The notes under the pieces were generated by a model. It was not told where the DNA came from and ran no database searches. It saw nothing but the letters and a program-made list of their open reading frames with translations. This document shows positions 60,666 through 64,000 of a DNA stretch of 64,000 bases, piece after piece. The first letter of the stretch is position 1, and every line of letters begins with the position of its first letter. Source of the DNA: Amycolatopsis sp. 2-15. Lineage in GTDB: Bacteria > Actinomycetota > Actinomycetes > Mycobacteriales > Pseudonocardiaceae. The stretch lies in contig NZ_CP127294.1 in NCBI RefSeq assembly GCF_030285625.1, positions 7,844,001-7,908,000 of the forward strand, written 5' to 3'. Both the position numbers and the translations under genes were made by a program.

Positions 60666-61457
60666 ATGAGGGCAGACGCGAGGCGCGTGGTGGCCGCGCT
60701 GGCCGGGGTGGTGGCGGCGGGGGTGGTGGCCGCGGCGGGGGCGCCCGCGGCGTCCGCCGGGCAGGAGCCGCTGATCGTGGGCGGGACGCCCACCACGATC
60801 GACGAGTTCCCCGCCACGGTGATCTTCAACGTGGACGGCGCGCAGCACTGCGCGGGCAGCCTGGTGGCCCCGAACAAGGTGCTCACGGCGGCGCACTGCA
60901 CCGACGGCGTGAAACCCGCCCAGATGGAGATCATCGGCGGGCAGACCAACTTCTCCGACACCACGGGCGAGAAGGCGGGTGTCACGGACGTCTGGCAGAA
61001 CCCCGACTTCACCATGGACGGCATGCAGCACGACAACTCCGTGCTGACGCTGGACAAGAACCTCTCCTTCAAGCCCGCCACGCTGGTGCAGTCGGCCGAC
61101 GACCCGGCCTACCAGACGGGCGCCGACGTCACCGTCGTCGGCTGGGGCACCACGTCGGAGAACGGCGACGTCTCGGACGGGCTGCTGAAGGTCACCGTGC
61201 CGGTGGCCGACAACGCCACGTGCGCCGAGGCGTACGAGAAGATCGGGGACAACTTCGACAAGGCGTCGATGTTCTGCGCGGGCGTGCCGGAGGGCGGCAA
61301 GGACTCGTGCCAGGGCGACTCGGGCGGCCCGGCCTACGTGGACGGGAAGCTGGCCGGCATCGTGTCCTGGGGCCAGGGCTGCGCGCGCGAAGGGTTCCCC
61401 GGCGTGTACACCAACGTGGGCAACGACTACCAGGTCATCAGCTCCCACCTCGGCTGA
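60666..61457 (+). CDS. Secreted trypsin-like serine protease
   Basis: 263 residues from ATG 60666 (GGGAGAGG upstream). Signal peptide to about APAASA, a short propeptide, then mature IVGGTPTT. Triad: His in VLTAAHCTDG, Asp in MQHDNSVLTLDK, Ser in SCQGDSGGPAYVDG; the Asp six residues before the Ser predicts trypsin-like cleavage after Arg/Lys. Six Cys can form three disulfides. Monocistronic, followed by a strong terminator. Confidence 0.93.
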   Translation: MRADARRVVAALAGVVAAGVVAAAGAPAASAGQEPLIVGGTPTTIDEFPATVIFNVDGAQHCAGSLVAPNKVLTAAHCTDGVKPAQMEIIGGQTNFSDTTGEKAGVTDVWQNPDFTMDGMQHDNSVLTLDKNLSFKPATLVQSADDPAYQTGADVTVVGWGTTSENGDVSDGLLKVTVPVADNATCAEAYEKIGDNFDKASMFCAGVPEGGKDSCQGDSGGPAYVDGKLAGIVSWGQGCAREGFPGVYTNVGNDYQVISSHLG

Positions 61458-61463
61458 CCACCG

Positions 61464-61500
61464 CCCCGCCGGCGGGCTGCGAACGAGCCCGCCGGCGGGG
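61464..61500 (+). terminator. Strong hairpin terminator
   Basis: 15-bp perfect stem CCCCGCCGGCGGGCT (61464-61478) and its complement at 61486-61500, with a 7-nt loop, 6 bp after the protease stop. Confidence 0.88.
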
Positions 61501-61546
61501 TAGCGTGTCCCACCATCCGGTGCGGCGGCCGGGTGCGGGAGGCGCG

Positions 61547-62452
61547 ATGGAGAGCATGACCGTCCGGCTGGACACCCGCGATGTCGACCTGGCCCGCGCC
61601 CAGGTGGCCGGCTCCGACCGCCCCCACGACCTCACCCCGCGCGGCCCGGCGTTCCACGCCCGCCACGCCGAAGCGTCCGGCGACGAGCTCGGCGTCTTCT
61701 CCCTCTCCTACGGCGGCGATCCCGTGCAGGTCGATCCCGTGCCGTTCGGGGACTTCGTGCTCTTCTCCCGTCCGCTCGCCGGCGAGCTCACCGTCGGCAA
61801 GGACACCCGCGTCGCGACCGGACAGACCGTCGCCCTCGACGCGCGGTCCGCCCACGCCCTGACGTTCGGCCCCGGCTGCCGGCTGCTCACCGTGAAGCTC
61901 CCCGGCAAGCTGCTCGCCCGCGCGGCGGCCGCCTCGGGCCGGACCGCGGACATCCGCACCGGCCTGGCGATCGACCCCGGGCCCTGGGACGCGGTCACCC
62001 GGTTCGTCGTCCGTGAGGTGCTCCCCCACGGCCTGCTGAAAGCGCCGTTCGGCACGTCGGTGGCGCAGCTGGTCGCCGTCGCGGCGCTGGACTCGTTCGG
62101 CGGCCCCGCCCCGACCCGCCGGCAGAGCAACGCCGCCGACGTCGTCGGCCGGGCGTGTGCCTACATCGACGCCCACGCCGGCGCCGCCGTCGGCCTGCTC
62201 GACATCGCCGCCGCAGCCGACGTCGCGCCGCGCACCCTGCAGGACCACTTCCGCGAACAGCTCGGCACGTCCCCGACGGCCCGGCTGCGGCAGGTCCGCC
62301 TCGAACGCGTGCACGCGGAACTCCTGGCCGGCGCCGGAAAATCCGTAGCCGAAGTCGCGACCCGCTGGGGTTTCGGCAACCTCGGGCGCTTCGCGGCCGA
62401 TTACCGCCGGACGTTCGGCACCACCCCGTCCGACGACCTGCACCGGGGCTGA
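61547..62452 (+). CDS. AraC-family transcriptional regulator
   Basis: 301 residues from ATG 61547 with GGGAGG four bases upstream. The N-terminal half is a cupin-like AraC-binding-like domain (FGDFVLFSRPLAGELTVGKD). The C-terminal HTH pair is LLDIAAAADVAPRTLQDHFR and SVAEVATRWGFGNLGRFAAD with YRRTFGTTPSDD. It may control the alpha/beta hydrolase gene that follows 100 bp later. Confidence 0.92.
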   Translation: MESMTVRLDTRDVDLARAQVAGSDRPHDLTPRGPAFHARHAEASGDELGVFSLSYGGDPVQVDPVPFGDFVLFSRPLAGELTVGKDTRVATGQTVALDARSAHALTFGPGCRLLTVKLPGKLLARAAAASGRTADIRTGLAIDPGPWDAVTRFVVREVLPHGLLKAPFGTSVAQLVAVAALDSFGGPAPTRRQSNAADVVGRACAYIDAHAGAAVGLLDIAAAADVAPRTLQDHFREQLGTSPTARLRQVRLERVHAELLAGAGKSVAEVATRWGFGNLGRFAADYRRTFGTTPSDDLHRG

Positions 62453-62552
62453 GCCCGCGCATTGCGGCCAGGCCGCGGATTCCGGACAGGCGCGGCCGGC
62501 GCCCGGGTTAGCTTCCCCGCCACCGCATCACCGCTCGCGAAGGGAAGGCCCC

Positions 62553-63278
62553 ATGGCCACTCTCGTCCTCGTCCACGGTTCCTGGCACGACGGCCCGCTC
62601 TGGGAGCCGGTCGCCAAGCACCTGCGCGACCGCGGCCACGAAGTGCACACCCCGACCGTCGCGGGCCACGGCAACGGTGTGGCCAAGGACGTCGACCACA
62701 ACGACTGCACGCAGTCGATCGTCGACGCCATCACGGCTGCCGACCTGCACGACGTCGTCCTGCTCGGCCACAGCTTCGGCGGCACGGTGATCGCCCGCGT
62801 CGCCGAGGAGATCCCCGAGCGGCTCAAGCGGCTGATCTTCTGGAACGCCTTCGTCCCCGCGCCGGGAAACAGTCTCAACGACGAGCTCCCGCCCCACTAC
62901 CGCGAGATGTTCGCGCAGACCGCCGCCGCCAGCGACGACAACTCGGTCGCGATGCCGTTCCCGCTGTGGCGCGAGGCGTTCATCCAGGACGCCGACGCCG
63001 AGCTCGCGGCGTCGACGCACAAGGAGCTGTCCACCGAGCCGTACCAGCCGTTCCTGGACAAGCTCGACCTCACGCGCTTCTACGCGAGCGAGCTCCCCAA
63101 GAGCTACATCAACGCCACCGAGGACACCGCCCTGCCGCCCGGCGAATGGGGCTGGCACCCGCGGATGTCGGGCCGGCTCGGGCTGTACCGCCTCGTGCAG
63201 CTGCGCGGCAGCCACGAGGTCATGTTCACCGCACCGGACCGGCTCGCCACCGCGATCGAGGAAGCCGCCCGCGACTGA
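62553..63278 (+). CDS. Alpha/beta hydrolase
   Basis: 241 residues. LVLVHGSWHDGPLWEPV is the oxyanion strand, VVLLGHSFGGTVIARVAEE holds the nucleophile Ser, and LRGSHEVMFTAPDRLA the catalytic His. It resembles plant MeSA-esterase/hydroxynitrile-lyase-like cytosolic esterases. The substrate is unknown. Confidence 0.9.
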   Translation: MATLVLVHGSWHDGPLWEPVAKHLRDRGHEVHTPTVAGHGNGVAKDVDHNDCTQSIVDAITAADLHDVVLLGHSFGGTVIARVAEEIPERLKRLIFWNAFVPAPGNSLNDELPPHYREMFAQTAAASDDNSVAMPFPLWREAFIQDADAELAASTHKELSTEPYQPFLDKLDLTRFYASELPKSYINATEDTALPPGEWGWHPRMSGRLGLYRLVQLRGSHEVMFTAPDRLATAIEEAARD

Positions 63279-63282
63279 CGGG

Positions 63283-64000
63283 TCAGGCGCCGTAGGTCGC
63301 CTGCGTCACCGCGAACACGTTGCGGTTGCCCGCGCCTTCCTGAAGTGTCCACAGTAGATCGGCGTTGGTCGTGTCTTCCCAGTACGACAGGCTTTCGCCG
63401 CTGGAGATCCACGTGTGCGTCGCCGGGCCGGTCGCCGGGGTCCAGTAATAGAGCTTCTTTTGGCCCGAGGAGTTGAACCACCAGCGGTTGTTGTGCGAGG
63501 CGACGCCGTTGAGGTTGTACCAGGGCAGCTGCAGGGCCTCGCTCGCCGTGGTCGTGGCGGCGAACGTCGTCGCGCCCGCGGCGAACGGGAACCTGATCGC
63601 GCGCGGGGCGCGGTTCGGGTACGCGGTGCAACCGGACTGGCAGGTGTACTCCGCCATCACGATCGACTTGCTCACGCGGTCGAGCGAGATCGACGACCAC
63701 GCGAGGTTCGTGCCCGACGTGGTCTTCGAGGTGATCGTGCCGACCTGCGGGAGCACGTAGGCGTAGTTGTGGGCGTAGTACACGCTGCCGGTCTGGTGCC
63801 CGATCTGGCCGGCGGTGCCACCGGTGTTGGTCTTGAGGATCTTGCGCAGGTCGAACACGCGCATGCCGTGGCCGGTGTCGGCGACGTAAAGGTAGTCGCC
63901 GTACCAGGACACGCCGCCGGCGTGGATCGGGATGTCCTTGAAGTCCGGTGCCGCCGCCGTACCGGTCGGCTCGACGAGGAGGATCTTGCGGTACTTGTTG
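63283..64000 (-). CDS. Secreted beta-propeller-like protein (5' end beyond window)
   Basis: The C-terminal 238 residues are visible, starting mid-protein (KYRKILLVEPTGTAAAPDFK). HAGGVSWYGDYLYVADTGHG, RVFDLRKILKT, YYAHNYAYVLPQVGTI and WWFNSSGQKKLYYWTP show propeller-blade-like repeats common in actinobacterial exported proteins. The signal peptide would lie outside the window. Function unknown. It is convergent with the hydrolase, with a 4-bp gap. Confidence 0.8.
   Translation of the reverse strand, partial: NKYRKILLVEPTGTAAAPDFKDIPIHAGGVSWYGDYLYVADTGHGMRVFDLRKILKTNTGGTAGQIGHQTGSVYYAHNYAYVLPQVGTITSKTTSGTNLAWSSISLDRVSKSIVMAEYTCQSGCTAYPNRAPRAIRFPFAAGATTFAATTTASEALQLPWYNLNGVASHNNRWWFNSSGQKKLYYWTPATGPATHTWISSGESLSYWEDTTNADLLWTLQEGAGNRNVFAVTQATYGA

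Overview
The window looks like chromosome of a high-GC actinomycete, most likely a Pseudonocardiales member such as Amycolatopsis. The basis is very high third-position GC, frequent GTG starts, dense actinobacterial-type SDR, TetR, IclR and deazaflavin-nitroreductase genes, and secreted proteins with Tat or lipoprotein signals. No rRNA, tRNA, CRISPR array, insertion sequence or phage gene was found.

Region 1 (1-23.0 kb) is the main feature. A single minus-strand run starts at a livKGFHM-type ABC importer (about 20.85 kb) and reads to the left window edge. Almost every junction is a 4-bp ATGA or GTGA overlap. After the importer come an acyl-CoA dehydrogenase, a cyclase-family metal hydrolase, a TetR regulator, a PaaK-like CoA ligase, a thiolase, a 3-hydroxyacyl-CoA dehydrogenase, a CaiB-type CoA transferase, a dienoyl-CoA-reductase-like SDR, an IpdAB/GctAB-like CoA-transferase pair, a double acyl-CoA dehydrogenase, an enoyl-CoA hydratase, three hot-dog/MaoC proteins, TesB and a PRISE-like reductase. 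Divergently, on the plus strand, are two crotonases and an NTF2-fold protein. I read this as an undescribed CoA-dependent pathway for an imported cyclic (alicyclic, terpenoid or steroid-fragment-like) carboxylate. Both divergent promoters carry copies of one palindrome, ACATACG-N4-CGTATGT, a likely operator for the TetR encoded in the operon.

Region 2 (23.0-28.3 kb) is a decayed carbohydrate/sugar-acid locus. It holds 5'-truncated LysR and glucarate-dehydratase remnants fused head to head, a methyltransferase, a DUF4432-type epimerase joined to a lactonase-like amidohydrolase by frameshift, a frameshifted SDR, the tail of a sugar-binding protein, and a hydrolase fragment.

Region 3 (28.3-42.5 kb) is mixed: a PASTA lipoprotein, a dialkylglycine-decarboxylase gene with a divergent LysR regulator, a VioB-type ferritin-like protein, a lectin remnant, a deazaflavin nitroreductase, IclR divergent from an asparagine synthetase, a cupin, an HSL-type esterase, a regulator that lost its HTH, a lamin-tail secreted protein, a methyltransferase, a secreted peptide of three Cys-rich repeats, and a LuxR-HTH protein fused to a periplasmic-binding-like sensor.

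Region 4 (42.5-59.6 kb) has two parallel minus-strand modules. One is SDR, MFS importer, C45 hydrolase, CE4 polysaccharide-deacetylase-like hydrolase, SDR. The other is PotABCD-like importer, SDR, amidase, CE4-like hydrolase, SDR. The pairing of a CE4-like hydrolase with an amidase suggests hydrolysis of a cyclic imide or similar amide and then its half-amide (inference). A FadR-type GntR regulator with a perfect palindromic operator lies next to the second module, followed by an isopropylmalate-dehydrogenase-like enzyme. Between the modules lie a membrane protein, a methyltransferase and another pair of truncated genes (GH3 and DUF1345).

Region 5 (59.6-64 kb) holds an enoyl-CoA hydratase, a trypsin-like protease, an AraC regulator, an alpha/beta hydrolase and a secreted beta-propeller-like protein cut by the window edge.

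A recurring theme is genome erosion: at least three places where two truncated genes on opposite strands meet at a sharp junction, a regulator that lost its DNA-binding end, and several single-base frameshifts in or beside short homopolymers. The frameshifts could in part be sequencing errors.
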